Source: Paroedura picta | Taxonomy: Eukaryota > Chordata > Lepidosauria > Squamata > Gekkonidae | Direction of reading: 5' to 3' | Length of the DNA stretch: 64,000 bases | Assembly (NCBI RefSeq): GCF_049243985.1 | Contig: NC_135384.1 | Coordinates: 11,714,501 to 11,778,500, forward strand | Shown: positions 9,904 to 22,110 of the stretch, piece after piece | How positions within the stretch are numbered: position 1 is the first letter of the stretch | Layout of the letters: every line of letters starts with the position of its first letter | The notes under the pieces: generated by a model | The model's input: only the letters and a program-made list of their open reading frames with translations | Database searches by the model: none | Told to the model about the DNA's origin: nothing | Position numbers and translations under genes: made by a program

Positions 9904-10750
9904 ACTAAGCCTGGTATGGAGATGCCGAAGTAAACTGCCCAGAGGCAGGGGTGGTAACAGGAGGTAGACCGAGCTTGAACTCTGGTCTCTATAACCTGAA
10001 GGCCAGTTATAATTCCTGGAGGTCTCCAGATCCCACCTGCGGGCTGGTGACCCTATGTGAGGCTAGGCTTTGAGGCTATGACAAACACCACAAGCATCTT
10101 CCGGTGTAATCCTTCATATTAACTGTTTAATGCTGACAGTTCAACACCCAGAGATACTTAAATTTAATCCTAGACATAGGAGCCTTGGAAGACATAACAA
10201 GGACGCCTACTGCCATCTTCTGGTACAAAGCAGGATAGAGTCCTTACTGGCTGGACCAGCAAGAGGCGATTCAGGATGCTGGGCCAGACCCCTGGGTCAC
10301 ACCAGCCCAGCAATTATGGTGCTCTTCAAGCATGTTCACTGATAGTTTTATTCTTAATATATTAGGGGCTCTGCTCACAGTTCTTGAGTATTACCAGTAT
10401 TACCAGTGTGTGACAGCCTGTTAGAACACAATGTGGAGATGGTGGCTACACCAGGATGAGAAGGCTGGAATCAGGATTTGTATTCGCCTGGGGCACTACG
10501 AAATTTGAGAATCTGATTCTTCTGTTTCTAATAGAGTTGGCCTCATTGCTCTTGCAGCCAGAAAAAAATTAGGTCCAATTCATATAAGTAATATTTTTAA
10601 TGTTTTATTTGCTCATAAATAAATAATTTTCTTTGTAACCTGTAGCCAATTTTAGCTATCTCTAGTTTCTTGCTTATAAGGTTTTTTAAATTTAATTATG
10701 TCTGGATTATCTACTAGGTATGATTGTATGCCCATGGCTAAATGCAATAA
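9904..10750. other. Intergenic DNA, no gene seen
   Basis: There is a partial GGTTGCCAAC-type repeat near 10010-10060 and otherwise AT-rich unassigned sequence. No convincing exon. Confidence 0.35.
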
Positions 10751-10756
10751 AACTTT

Positions 10757-10803
10757 TACTACTACTACTACTACTACTGGTGGTGGTGGTGGTGGTGGTG
10801 GTG

Positions 10804-10844
<41 letters not shown>
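10757..10844. repeat. Compound triplet microsatellite (ACT)n(GGT)n(AGT)n
   Basis: About seven ACT units are followed by about twelve GGT and ten AGT units. The ACT and AGT blocks are reverse complements, so the block can fold back around the GGT core. Confidence 0.9.
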
Positions 10845-10936
10845 CCCAAAATCACTAGTAATGTGGGAGGTTGGATTCTTAACTCGGGGGTGGCAGGAGG
10901 AAGAGCAACATGAATTACATGCACATGAACATGCTA

Positions 10937-11222
10937 AAGGTAACGGTAAAGATATCCCCTGTGCAAGTACTGGTCATGTCTGACCCTTGGGGTGACGCCC
11001 TCCAGCGTTTTCATGGCAGACTCAATACGGGGTGGTTTGCCAGTGCCTTCCCCAGTCATTACCGTTTACCCCCCAGCATGCTGGGTACTCATTGTACCGA
11101 CCTCGGAAGGATGGAAGGCTGAGTCAACCTTGAGCCGGCTGCTGGGATCGAACTCCCAGCCTCATGGACAGAGCTTCAGACTGCATGTCTGCTGCCTTAC
11201 CACTCTGCACCACAAGAGGCTC
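10937..11222 (-). repeat. Sauria-type tRNA-derived SINE
   Basis: Minus-oriented copy with the head at 11222 and ACCTTT-type tail at 10937. The perfect 11-bp target duplication is TGAACATGCTA (10926-10936 and 11223-11233). Confidence 0.9.
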
Positions 11223-11233
11223 TGAACATGCTA

Positions 11234-13980
11234 CATATAGGTAAACATACATAGACTCATGGTAAGGTAAGGACAGATGTCATTTCTGGGTTTGTCTGCA
11301 GCATTGGTGTGATGCCCATTTCCCCCCATTTCTCCCCTGACACTCTCCTGAATGGTGGCAACTGATCACTGCTAACAAGTGGATATACCCACATTTTCTC
11401 CTGAGGAATAACCATACATTATCTGAACCACCAAGGAGATGACCTTGTCCATGCTTTATTTGTACACTACTTTGGAACTCCTGCTCTTATTTCCCCTAGA
11501 AAACAGGACATTGTTACAGAAAGAGCATCCAGAGAGAATCAAGGATTTGGGGCCTCTTCTACAAGAAGGTACACTTCTGAAGGAACAGGCCTACCAAGTT
11601 GGCGCACTTTGGCGCAGAGGAGGTGGCTGTTCCCATCTTCACGGAGTCTCTTGGTTTTGGCTCTGAATGCCAATAGCTTGGGAGCCATGCCAGAAGATTC
11701 CAGAGCAATGAGCTCAACAGAAATGACCTCAGACCACAAGAGGCCCTGTCAGTCGGCACCAGCAGCAGCCGGCTGCACTCAAGACCTGGCAGTTGAAAAA
11801 AGGATCCTAAGGGGAGCTGCTTGGCTGTCCGTGCCATTCCTCTGATCCTCTCTCCGCACCTGCTTGGGGGGGGGGATAGAAATGTCCAATGGGGGAGAGA
11901 TAGGTGGAGGAGAGAGAACTTAGCTGTCGGCTGCTGATTTATTAACAGCAGGAGGGCTAGAGAATGCTTTGGAATGCCTTGGAAAGTGGTGTTCTACCAC
12001 GTTTACTGTGTTGTGGACAAGACCAGGCCAAGGCTACAAGGGTGGACTCAAGAGGGTCATCCGTTTTCAATCCTCATAATTCCCTACTTCTGTATTTAAA
12101 GCACTACATGGATTGCCGAAATCTCTACATGATATAAAGATACATTTTGTCGTCTTTATCCCAGGGAGTTCCCCCTTTAAATCAGCCTTGCTTATTACTC
12201 GTATTTCCAAAGTAAGGCATACTCAAGCTCAAATTGGATTTAAAACCAACCCATTGCTGGGATTGACAAGCATGGGCGGGCAACCACTAGGAAGGAGTCT
12301 AGGGTGTTGGGAACATGGGAGGGGGTGCCATCTGAAGAGGGTGTGACATAAATTCCAGGGGAAACCCAGAACTGAGGTCACACCACCTTTCTAGGAATCA
12401 CCCAAACTCTATAGTAAAACCTGGCCTGGTGAGCCTAGTCACAAAATGCTCCATTGCAGCCCCGATAATTTGTTTTGCTCGATAGAGATAGGTATATTCG
12501 CGCTACTTTGAAAGAAGGCTCTTGGAAGAAGGGTCGTCCATAATTTAAAAGATTCCATTTTAATAAGAGGATGCAGTCCCAATACGAAAACTCCCATTTC
12601 TCACAATACTTCCTTTTGTGAAATACCACCAGGAATTTCAGTGGCAGAAATCCCAGCAATTGATTGGGAAGCAAGCAAGAAAACTACGTTCTCCCACTAT
12701 GTTCCTCAAAGATTCTTCAGGAGAACATCCAGTGGTCTATGCCCGTTATTAAGGCGTGAACTTTCCAACCACTTCTGGGCTTGCTTCTTACATGGCTTTT
12801 AAAAAGGTTAGCAGGCAAACACCACATAAGATATGATTACAACATTGGGAACAGAGCTCCAGTCATTGAACTACATCACCTCCTACCCCTAGGCCTGGAC
12901 AGCTGTTATGGTGTTACTCGATCCAGGTCATTCAATGGCTAATTGAGAAGCTCAACAATGACCTCAGCTACTGATGGATCAAGAAACAGGCCCATTGGAC
13001 TGTCACACATTCCAAGTTTGGATTGAGTTAATCAGCCTGAACTAAACTGAAGGTTCTGTAATGGCTTGGCAAATTCGATACAGTTTGTGATGGGGAAGCA
13101 GGAGAAATGTGTTACCTCTGTGCCCTGATTGAGATCAATGTCTTTGGGAAGTAATAGCAGGCACAAGCAGGAAAAATGGCCCATGGATTACTGAGTGCCA
13201 CCAGGTATTTCTTGCAATTTAATGTGTTACATTTTTATCTGGGCTGAGGGCAGCAGCCGTTAAAATTAAAACACACTTGCACACATAATGCAAATCCAAA
13301 GTGCATTAGAGTTTCTCCATATCGACATCATCCCAGGAACTAAATGCATGTTCCGAAAGCATTCATACATGGACTTTGATGGCCCTAGTATGGGAGGCTT
13401 TATATCGGAGATGCAAGAATTGCCCACGCTTCTGAATACCTGCTAATAATGTATCATTTAAATGGCTCACGTAGGAATCTGAAACATAGCACCATTTGTG
13501 GGAATCAAAGTTCAGTTTAGGATATGGATGTGACAGGGGATGAGAGATGTCCATTGGCATTTTAAAAGCTACATTGTATAGATTTATGCAGAGGTATGAA
13601 TGATGCATGCAACTGTCAGGTATCTGATTTTGATGCACGTCAGGGTCAAATGGTGCTTGGGCCAGAGTACTGGGATATGGATCTAGAGAAACTCAACTCT
13701 TTGCTTTGTTGTACTGCTCACAGATTCGCATTTTCTCACTGCCTGAACTACCTTAATGGCTCAATATTTTTGTAAAGCCTAGATAGATACTAGCTATGTG
13801 TTTTGTTTTCCCCAGGACATCCCTGGGTTGGATGGATGAAGTTCCGTGCTGCTCAGTCACAAGTCAGATTTGAAAAACAAGAATCGAAAAAGATGGCTAA
13901 AGGAAGACATGACAGAGGTCTCTAAAATGATGCATGGGACAGAGAAAGCGAACAAAGAGAACTTTTTCTTCCTCCTCCAT
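11234..13980. other. Intergenic DNA, no gene seen
   Basis: Only short frames without recognisable protein features. The segment 12440-12720 reads like old repeat or pseudogene material but I could not place it. Confidence 0.35.
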
Positions 13981-13984
13981 GTGG

Positions 13985-14140
13985 GCATCATGGAGGCAGC
14001 GCGGGCAGCATGGTGACAGAGTGGGCAGTGTGCAGGTGGCATGGGCAGTGTGGAGGCAGTATGGATGGCGTGGAGGCTGCGCCCGCTTAAGAGATGCTCG
14101 GGGAGGGAGAGGGAAGGAAGGAAGAAGTCTGGGGCAATTG
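13985..14140 (+). repeat. Degenerate minisatellite-like repeat
   Basis: Imperfect units based on GGCAGTGTGGAGGCAG / GGCAGCATGG repeat about eight times, followed by CTTAAGAGATGCTCGGGGAGGGAG. The same motif and the following block recur at 63895-63965. Confidence 0.5.
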
Positions 14141-16980
14141 TGGAATGGAATGGCTGAGCAGCAGGCAGACGGACCCATGGGGTGTGGGGAGGGGGAAAGA
14201 GAGAAGAAGGGATGGGTTTCTGACAACCATGGAGGAAGGGAAGGAGGCACTTAGTTAAAAACCACCAAAGAGAGACTTAATGGTGTTTGAATTGACCAGG
14301 GGGGGGGGGAGAAATCTGCCTCCCTTGCTGGGCAGGAAATGGAGGGGGGAGGGTAGGAGTGAGGACAGAACATAGCTGAGCAGACTGTTGTGTGTTTCGC
14401 CCTCCATATATTCTTTCAGCTGGTTGCTAGCTGGTTATTCGCCAGTGGCTCATCCATATTAGGTAGGTGAATCCACGTTTCTCGATTCCAAAAACCATGA
14501 GTTAAAAAAGAAATATACTGCCTACATTCGGAGAAAACACAAGGAAACGGTGACCAGAAAGTTAACTGAATGCTGAAGCAAGGAAAATCAGTGTCGAATG
14601 ACAAAGAAAACCCCAATGGATATGCAAGGTGAAATTGAAGGAAAACACCTGGGCATAATAGGCCAGAAGGTGGTAGCAGTAGCTGGCAACCCTTTGAAAA
14701 AAGTTTTGGATATCTTGGAGACTGGCCTAGGCTGCCATCCTAAGCACACATGAATGAATAACAAAGTAATCCTAAACAATTCTATTTAGCTTAGGTACGT
14801 TAAATTTAACATAAATTTAAATTTATGTGAATCCCCTTGGGGGATTCACATAAGGTGAGTACTATTTTTTAAATAAACATACTTAACATTGCGTGGCTGT
14901 CCAGTTTTTAATATATATTTTTGGTTACTGCTTTAAATCTTTATCATTTTGCACATTATTAACATGACTTTTGGCCTTGGGGACAAGGTGGTGAACAAAC
15001 TGGAACAGCTCGGTCTGGATGCAGAGCTGGCTGCACGGTTAGGAATCCCAACAGCCCTTCAAATCGAATAGATACCTAAAAGGTTGTGCTAACTCCATGA
15101 AATTCAGCCCTGGAAACCTCTCCCAGCCCCAACCCCAAAGATCAAGTATTCCTTCAAGGCAAACAGTGGCTCTTCCAGGTCTCGTGCCCAAGTGCTGATG
15201 GAAGAGCCTCTTTGCACCTTGGGCCCGTTTCCATCCACCTGCTCTTGTGCTAACCAGCTGAATGATGAGATTAGCACTTGCGGGGGAAGAGCCGGGCCTC
15301 CATTAGAGAGCGAAGCGAAAAGAGATACGATGCTAGGGATGGGCGCCAAGACGATGGACCCAGAAGACTGCCTGCAATCTATACTCTTCAGATTGGAGAA
15401 CAAGAACAAAAGGTTGTCTCTCTTGAAAGGCTATGTGGCACGGAAACACAGCTGGCTCCAGTTTCGGAGGAAACAATCTGCCTAGCAAAATGCCGATATC
15501 TCCTTCGTAACACTCAAGTCCTAATGGGGTTCTTGGAGGAACCTCTTATACTTGGGCACTTCCAGATGGGCCTCACTGGTCCGATACGCCATATGTGTAA
15601 AGGAAGGGATATTGTGTCTGCTGCCATGCAACGCCAATAATGGCAGACTTTGTACAAGTCTATTTCCATGATACAAAGTGCTGTTGGGGGAGAGCTCTTA
15701 GGAGTGAAGTAGTAGTACTTGATAATGCTTCATTCTTCTCCTGCCAGCTGTTTCCTCCATGGGATTCCAGAACTCGAAGGTGGATGGTGAAGGGAAAGAA
15801 GCAGAGGGGTTTCAGCAAGAGAACAGCTGGCAGGGTTGTAGCCAGGAATTGTGGACGTATTTCCCTGTCGTCCACAACTGTGGAGCAGTACAGTTTGGCA
15901 GCGTTTGGGGCTTGACTTGGGAATTCACCCTTCACCGGACCATTTTGTACTTGGCCCCATTCCTCGTGGCAGCCATTTTGTAGCAGGGCCCACTATTCTT
16001 TTTCTAAATTCCAAAAAAGACCTGTGGGGTCAACAAGGTTGGGGGGTCCTGCCATATTGGTTTATTGCAAGAATAAAACAGGACTGAGGAATAATTATGA
16101 GGAATTTACTTTGAGCCTTTCTGGAAAACAATAGCAAATGGTGACTCATTTTTCGGAGTTCTTTTGCATGTAGCATATCTATTGGCCATCATAGCATACA
16201 GGGATCAGTACAGGTGTGTAAAGGGCCCAAATCAACAAATGTTCTGGTCATTCTCCAACTGGTTAGTGGAAATTTTGGAATTCAACAGATGCTGTTCCCC
16301 AAAGGTTATCCTGTTACAATCAGGAAGCAGCATGGGCATGATTAACTTGGCTGCAGGGCTTAATCCAAAGCAGGGGGTTCAACTCCAGAACATGTTTTGT
16401 ACCCCAGGATCCAGCCCAGGAATAATGTGAGGGGTAAAAACAAGAGCTTCTGGCTATGGGCAGGGCACGTTTCCATTGCCTCCAAGAAATCACAACTTAG
16501 TCCTGATAAATCCGAAACTGAGACAGAACTTGAGAGGTCACATCCCATGGAATATCTCATTTTAGAAATAAACTATACCTTAACATGCTATGTGTGAACT
16601 CTCAAGGCCACTTTCCTGGGAGTAAGTCCATTGAGGAGACCTGAATAGTCCTGTTTAGGATCGCTGATTGCATTCCCAGGAAAATATTTTGAGATTTGCA
16701 AGATGAGTCTGTCAATCTGGGGTTGTCCCAAACTTCTCCACAACTGTTTTCATCCTTACACCCCCCCCCCTTGTTTTCTCTGTTGTCATGCTTTTTAAAA
16801 GGGACACACCATCCATCTTGAACGCGGTCCAAATCACTTCCCTAAGACAGCTCCACAATCTGGTGTTTGGAGAGAGCAGCCGATCCTTCTCACGAATTCC
16901 CTCTGCGCAAGTCACCGTGATACAAATTGTTTCCATGTGCCCCAAAGCTTAGGTTGGCTTTCATGCCCCGAAGTTCCAGC
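14141..16980. other. Intergenic DNA with two overlapping palindromes
   Basis: No gene was recognised. At 14810-14827 lies CATAAATTTAAATTTATG, and at 14823-14853 a second perfect hairpin with 14-nt arms TTATGTGAATCCCC. Short frames near 15190-15485 have no recognisable domain. Near 16613-16650 is a CCTGGGAGTAAGTCCATTGA repeat fragment, related to one at 32800. Confidence 0.4.
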
Positions 16981-16989
16981 TGCTCCGTT

Positions 16990-17007
16990 TTTTTTTTTTT
17001 TTTCAGT
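16990..17007. repeat. Poly-T run
   Basis: A run of about 17 T on the plus strand, followed by TTCAG. It may be an old poly-A tail in the minus sense. Confidence 0.5.
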
Positions 17008-17340
17008 AAAGAAGATCATCCATCTCCCTTAAACAAGGATTGGCTTTCTTGGGCTCTGGCCTCCCACTCATCTGGCTTGGGTTTACTGCCCTTGGGAGGT
17101 AAGCCACAGCAGCCTTGTCACCATGGGAACCTGCTTTGTGAGGTGGCCTGCTCTCAAGAGGTCACAGAGCAGACTGCCTTGTGGGGGTACCTGGTGCTTT
17201 TCAAGAGAGGGCATCATGGGGCATGCACACACACATGTACAGTGTTTCCCCCCCCCCTAATTGGCTTCTCCCCCCTCCCCCTGTAATGAAGACAGATGGA
17301 CACAGGATGTCACTGTATCACAAGGCCAGCGTGAAGGATT

Positions 17341-17787
17341 ATGGGGCACAGCAGAGGACTATGGGAAAGGGGAACAGGAGCCCAAACCCTTGCTATTGGG
17401 CTTGGCATCCTGGCAGGTGCCACCGCCTGGCCTGCCTGCTCCCGGGCGGAGCGGCCTGCCGGGTACGCTTTCCCTTTCATCTGTCCGGAAGAGATAGATG
17501 ACAATCCCTCCCTTGCGCTCCCCCCCCTCTCCTGCTCGGACGACAGCTCTATGGGGCGTGTGGCACAGGAGAAGAGGCGGAGCGTCACGCTTAGCCTGGT
17601 AATGCCTGGCAGGCTCCCCAGCTGCACTCCATACGGTCACACCAGACAGCGGCAGGAGCAAGAGGAAGCGACAGGGCACCCCAGAGGTCCTTCAGCAGTG
17701 CAGCAGGAAGTGGGTAAGTACCAGGTGCCGTCTGTGATGCCAGTGGGAGCGGTGGAGGACCTAGCCCCGGTCACCTTCCTTACCTGA
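17341..17787 (+). other. GC-rich open frame of unknown meaning
   Basis: A 148-codon frame in an unusually GC-rich stretch, with no start context worth trusting and no recognised domain. It includes EEIDDNPSLALPP and MGRVAQEKRRSVTLSLVMPG, and a good splice donor (GTAAGT) at 17714. It could be an internal exon of an unseen gene, a CpG-rich regulatory block or chance. The opposite strand is also largely open, which favours a compositional effect. Confidence 0.2.
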
Positions 17788-17799
17788 GCTACAGAGGGT

Positions 17800-18790
17800 G
17801 GAGTCCCGACAGGGCTGGCTGTAGACAAACAATTAGGTTCTTGCCTGTAAGTTTTGCCCGGCGAAGTCCCGGCAGGTCACCAAGGTATATCAGATATGGG
17901 GGTGGGGGAGTCGAACGGCTTCACTCCTTCAGGAGAAGATTATACCTATACAAAACATTTGGCGTGTCGCGTTTGTTCTCAGCGGCGTCTCTGGTTTTTG
18001 TCTGGGGACTTGATATATGAGGATTACAGCACAGCGGTCAAAGTGAGCAGGGGCAGGCAGGTGTGGCGAACCGATCAAAGATGATGGAATTCCAGCATGA
18101 TATTTTTTCCTACTCAGGTTAATCACCCAAGCTGCCATATTTCTTTCTCTCGGTTTCCTCGGTGATGTTTACAAGGGCAGGGCGCATGGCGTGACACGAT
18201 GCCATTCAGCCGCGCAGTTCGCTGCCCCGGATCGCGTTAGGGGCAGGGTGGAGCACGGAGCATGGGTGATGCCGTGTTGCAAATTGTGTCACACCACATG
18301 TCCTCTGGAAAAGGGGGGAAAGAAACACGGAGTGTCAGCAACTCCATCGAGTTGCACCCTAAAATTGCTGGCAAACGATCACGGGTATTTGGGAAAAAAC
18401 AATATAATGCAGAAGGTTTTCCCGTTCATAATCGCTGCTCACGCTGAGCATTAATCTGGAGTCTTTTTGGTGCCAGATACTCAGAGCAGTATATAACCAT
18501 AGGGGGTATCAAAATGAACTAACAAATAGATATTTTTACATCCCCCCTCCCTGCTACCTCCTTTTTCACAGCTCAAATTCAATGCAGATTTCACTTTTAA
18601 AAAATTCCCCCTTGAATATTTGTTCAGCAACAAATTCAGGTGGGTTTTGTTTGGAACTTAGAATGATAGAATCAGAATCATGGACAACTCTTCTCAGGAG
18701 GAGACTTTTGTGATGTCACAATTGACAAGCAGACCGTGCAGTGCACAGCTGGCTCCTTTGCTGGAAACAATGTAATGGATTGCACTCAGG
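17800..18790. other. Intergenic DNA, no gene seen
   Basis: Unique-looking sequence with scattered CpGs and short frames only. Confidence 0.35.
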
Positions 18791-18803
18791 TTCACTCTGT
18801 AAG

Positions 18804-18982
18804 ACCGTTTATGCACTGGGAACTTCACTGCCCCAGCTCTTGTGCAGAAGCACAAATTGGGGGCAGATGAGGCACACCAGGCCAAATGCTCCCCCATGTG
18901 GGTGCAGGAAGCGGTGGGGCAACCTGCCAGGACTAAAACTCCAGCCTGCTGCCCGGCATGAAACCTCCAGTGCATAAACGGT
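18804..18982. mobile_element. Short terminal-inverted-repeat element
   Basis: ACCGTTTATGCACTGG at 18804-18819 is the exact inverse of CCAGTGCATAAACGGT at 18967-18982. The 179-bp unit has no protein frame. I could not define a clean target duplication, so the superfamily stays open. Confidence 0.6.
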
Positions 18983-18989
18983 ATAAGGG

Positions 18990-21630
18990 AGGCTATAGGC
19001 TTGACCAACTCAGGGTGAGTCTGGTTCTGCAGCGGCTCAACCGCTTCTATTATGTAAGTCTGTACGCTTCCATATATGAACATACGATCCCGCCTAAGCA
19101 ATTGGTCCATCTAGATCACTGTTATTTACGCCGCATCTGTCTATCACAAGATGCTCATGGAGGCATAAATAGTTCTCCCCTAAGCTGATTTTATCCCCTA
19201 GGAGAAAGTGCTTGGCCTGAGGTTACCCAGTGAGTCTTATGGGATTTCAACCCAAGTCTCCCCGGATCTCCCAACACGTTGCCTGCTGTACCATGCTGGC
19301 TCTTACAGACCGGCGGAAGCTCTCCAGGGACTCCAAAGTGCCACAAGTTCATTGTTAGTCCTGTTACCTGAAAGGAGATAGAACAAGGACTGGGTTTAGG
19401 ATCTTCTGCCTGCAATGCATGCGTTCTGCAACTGAGTTAAAGCTCCATCATTTTAGACAACAATCTTGCAATGGCCTATGGCCTAGTGCAATAAAGTCTG
19501 ATTATTCTAATTCTAATTCTTTTGGACAACAGGGCCTGTTTAGAGCTACTCTTAGGAAAGTACCATATCCCCCCTTGAGTGCTTCTCCATGAGCGGAAAG
19601 TAATGGCTTGTGACAGCACAAGGAAAAAAAAACGCAGGCAAATAGGGACAAATTATTTATTTCTCAAATGACAAAGGATGTTGCAAATGGTCTCCCCATT
19701 CATCACAGGAAAGAGAAACAAAAAGCTATGCAAGTTACTGAAGCTCGGATATGTGAAAACCGTCCTCTTTGGAAAAAGCTTTCAGTAGGTATTTTCAAGC
19801 CTTTGCAAGGCCACCAAGAGCCTTGAGGACTAAAACCTTGCTTTAGAAAAGATGGCTGAGTTTTTTTCAGGATGCTAAGCCTTTTGCTCAATATATCATT
19901 CTGCACACATTGGATAATGCACCTTCAATGCATTTTAGAAGTAGATTTTCCTGTTTTACACGGCGGCAAAAGCACACCAAAATCAGTTGGGAAATGTGTG
20001 GGGAATGAGCATAGATGAGCATCTCATCCAAATGTATTGTTCAAAATCACTTGCGACTTGACCAACGCATCAGGTTCTTTATATATGAGCGATCAAGCAA
20101 CAAGGCATTGACACACAAGCTGCAGTGTATCCAGGGGCTGGCTGTGGATGTGATAGGCAAGGGAGCCTTAAGGTGGGATTGAATCAGACTGCTTGAAATG
20201 GGGCCGTAGATATGCCCAGGGCTCTTCCCACTAGGGGCAGAGCCTGCATACCTCTGCACTTCATTTTACGCTCAGCCTAGGCAGGTCTGTACTAAAATAT
20301 GGGTGTTAAGGCATAGAATATATCAACCCTGAAGAAGGTGATGGCTAACTGTATATTGTTGAGTTCCATGATGGGAACGGTGGAACAGAAATTAAATCAA
20401 CAAACTGTTCTAGCAGTTGCTGAAGCCCAAGGAGGAAGCAAAATATAGTTCTGTCCAAAAGGCCACTTCACCCACTCCACCTATCAATTGTATTCCTGCC
20501 TTAGGTTTTGAGATGTTTGGGAGAAAGTCATGATAAATTTCGAGCATTTCAAGGAGTCGCCTTCCTGACATGAGCTGATGGGCTAGAAATACCAACTGGC
20601 TGACCTGTTTGCCACAAAAAGCTCCTAATTGCCTACATGGTGGCTATGTGATAGAGTGACCTTATGCTTGCTGTTAGCGGGCAAGATCCTTCTCCCACCC
20701 TCCATTATTTACTCTCAGTGAGCTCAGCAGCAGGAGAAAGAAAGGCAGGGGAAGCTGTGATGCAAAGTGCAATAATTTCACCTTTGGGCAGGGAATGGAA
20801 AAGTGATGTCACCCCATTGAGCAGCACTCTAGGATTTTCCCTGATCTCTATGGTTTTTACCAAGAAAATGCCCAGAGCCCCACAGCCTAGAATGGTGATG
20901 TTGCCACTGGGAGTGACGTCATCATGCATGTGAGGCTCCCTTTCCTCTAACTCCACCCCCTGCAAGCTCCCATGGGGTGCCAGTGCAGGGCTGGCAACAT
21001 TGTATGTGAATTAATATTCTGTTTTAAAAGGGAAGTGCCTGGGAGAATTTCCTCGACAGACCCTCCCACCAGGGAGTGCTTAGAAGGAAGGGAAGCTGTG
21101 TCTTGTTTGCTACGGCCTTGTATAACCCAGGGCTTGCTCTCTGTCCAGGAGACGCTCTTCTTGCTGCGGAGGGGCATTCTTGCCACCGAAAGAGCTGTCC
21201 CTAGTGAGGATTACGTCTCTTCCCCCTCCTTGCCTTTTGCTCCCAGTCACTGTGCAACCTTGCCTGCCCTTTGCTCTCCCGGTGTCAAGTGGCCAGTGAC
21301 CTCTGCAGGTGTCTGTTCTTCTGCAGCGACCTTAGAAGGCCCGGCCGATAAAAGGATGGCCAATATTCTGAAAGCTTTTTAATATAGAGGGCAGTTTTAA
21401 AGATGTGGTCACTTTTTAAAAAGCACCTTCTCCCTTCTTGAACAGCAAAAAATAGATCGACTTCAAGTGAGAATCAGTCAGTGTGTGAAGCGGAAGACCT
21501 CAAAACTCCCCACTAAAAAAATAAACTTAAAATGCAGTGGGGAGGGAGCCTGAAACTGTGATCGAAGCACTGGTGTGGGGAGAAAGGGGGCTTGGTCACT
21601 TTCTATGTTTTTTCAGCCATGCGGTTTTAC
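18990..21630. other. Intergenic DNA, no gene seen
   Basis: No exon recognised. A piece of the GTGACGTCATCATG-type repeat lies near 20895-20945, similar to the foldback element at 8617. Confidence 0.35.
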
Positions 21631-21636
21631 ACTCTT

Positions 21637-21820
21637 AGGTAAGATTTCCAACTCTTGTTTGGGAAATTCCTGGAGACTCGGGGGAAGGGCATTAATCTCT
21701 CCTAGATCTTATAACCTACTACTGTGTCCAATCTTGAAATAAGCCATTTGTTCCAGGGGAACTGACCTCCATAGTCTGGAGATCGGTCGTCATTCTGGGA
21801 GATCTCCAAGAACACCTTGA
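21637..21820 (+). repeat. GGTTGCCAAC-type repeat, diverged
   Basis: It carries GGGAAATTCCTGGAGACT, TTCCAGGGGAACTGACCTCC and GTCTGGAGATCGG, in the same order as the copies at 25205 and 42234. Confidence 0.55.
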
Positions 21821-21824
21821 GGCT

Positions 21825-22110
21825 AGAAGAAGAAGAGTTGTTTTTTAAATTCCACATTTCACCACCCGAAAGAGTCGCAAACTGGTTTATAGACACCTTT
21901 CCCTTCCTCTTCCTGGAACACACGCCCAGTGAGGTTGGTGAGGCTGAGAGAGCTCTGACAGAACTGCTTTGTGAAAGCAGCCCTGTGAGAATTTTGACTA
22001 GCCCAAGGTCACCCAGCCGGCTGCATGTGGAGGAGTGGAGAACCAACCCCGGCTCTCCAGATTAGAGGCTGCTGTTCTTAGCCACTCCACCATGCTGGCT
22101 TTCTTGATGA
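21825..22110 (-). repeat. tRNA-derived SINE, second family
   Basis: Inverted, this reads from a tRNA-like head (AGCATGGTGGAGTGGCTAAG) through CTGGGTGACCTTGGGCTAGTC-like text to a GAAGAAGAG tail. The same family occurs at 35572, 37737, 40836, 44005 and 55370. Confidence 0.65.

Noticed and set aside
10652-10983. Frames rich in Leu, Val, Gly or Ser around 10750
   Set aside because: They are translations of the triplet microsatellite.
15192-15640. Overlapping frames of about 100-120 codons
   Set aside because: No domain, no matching splice pattern and overlapping frames on both strands.
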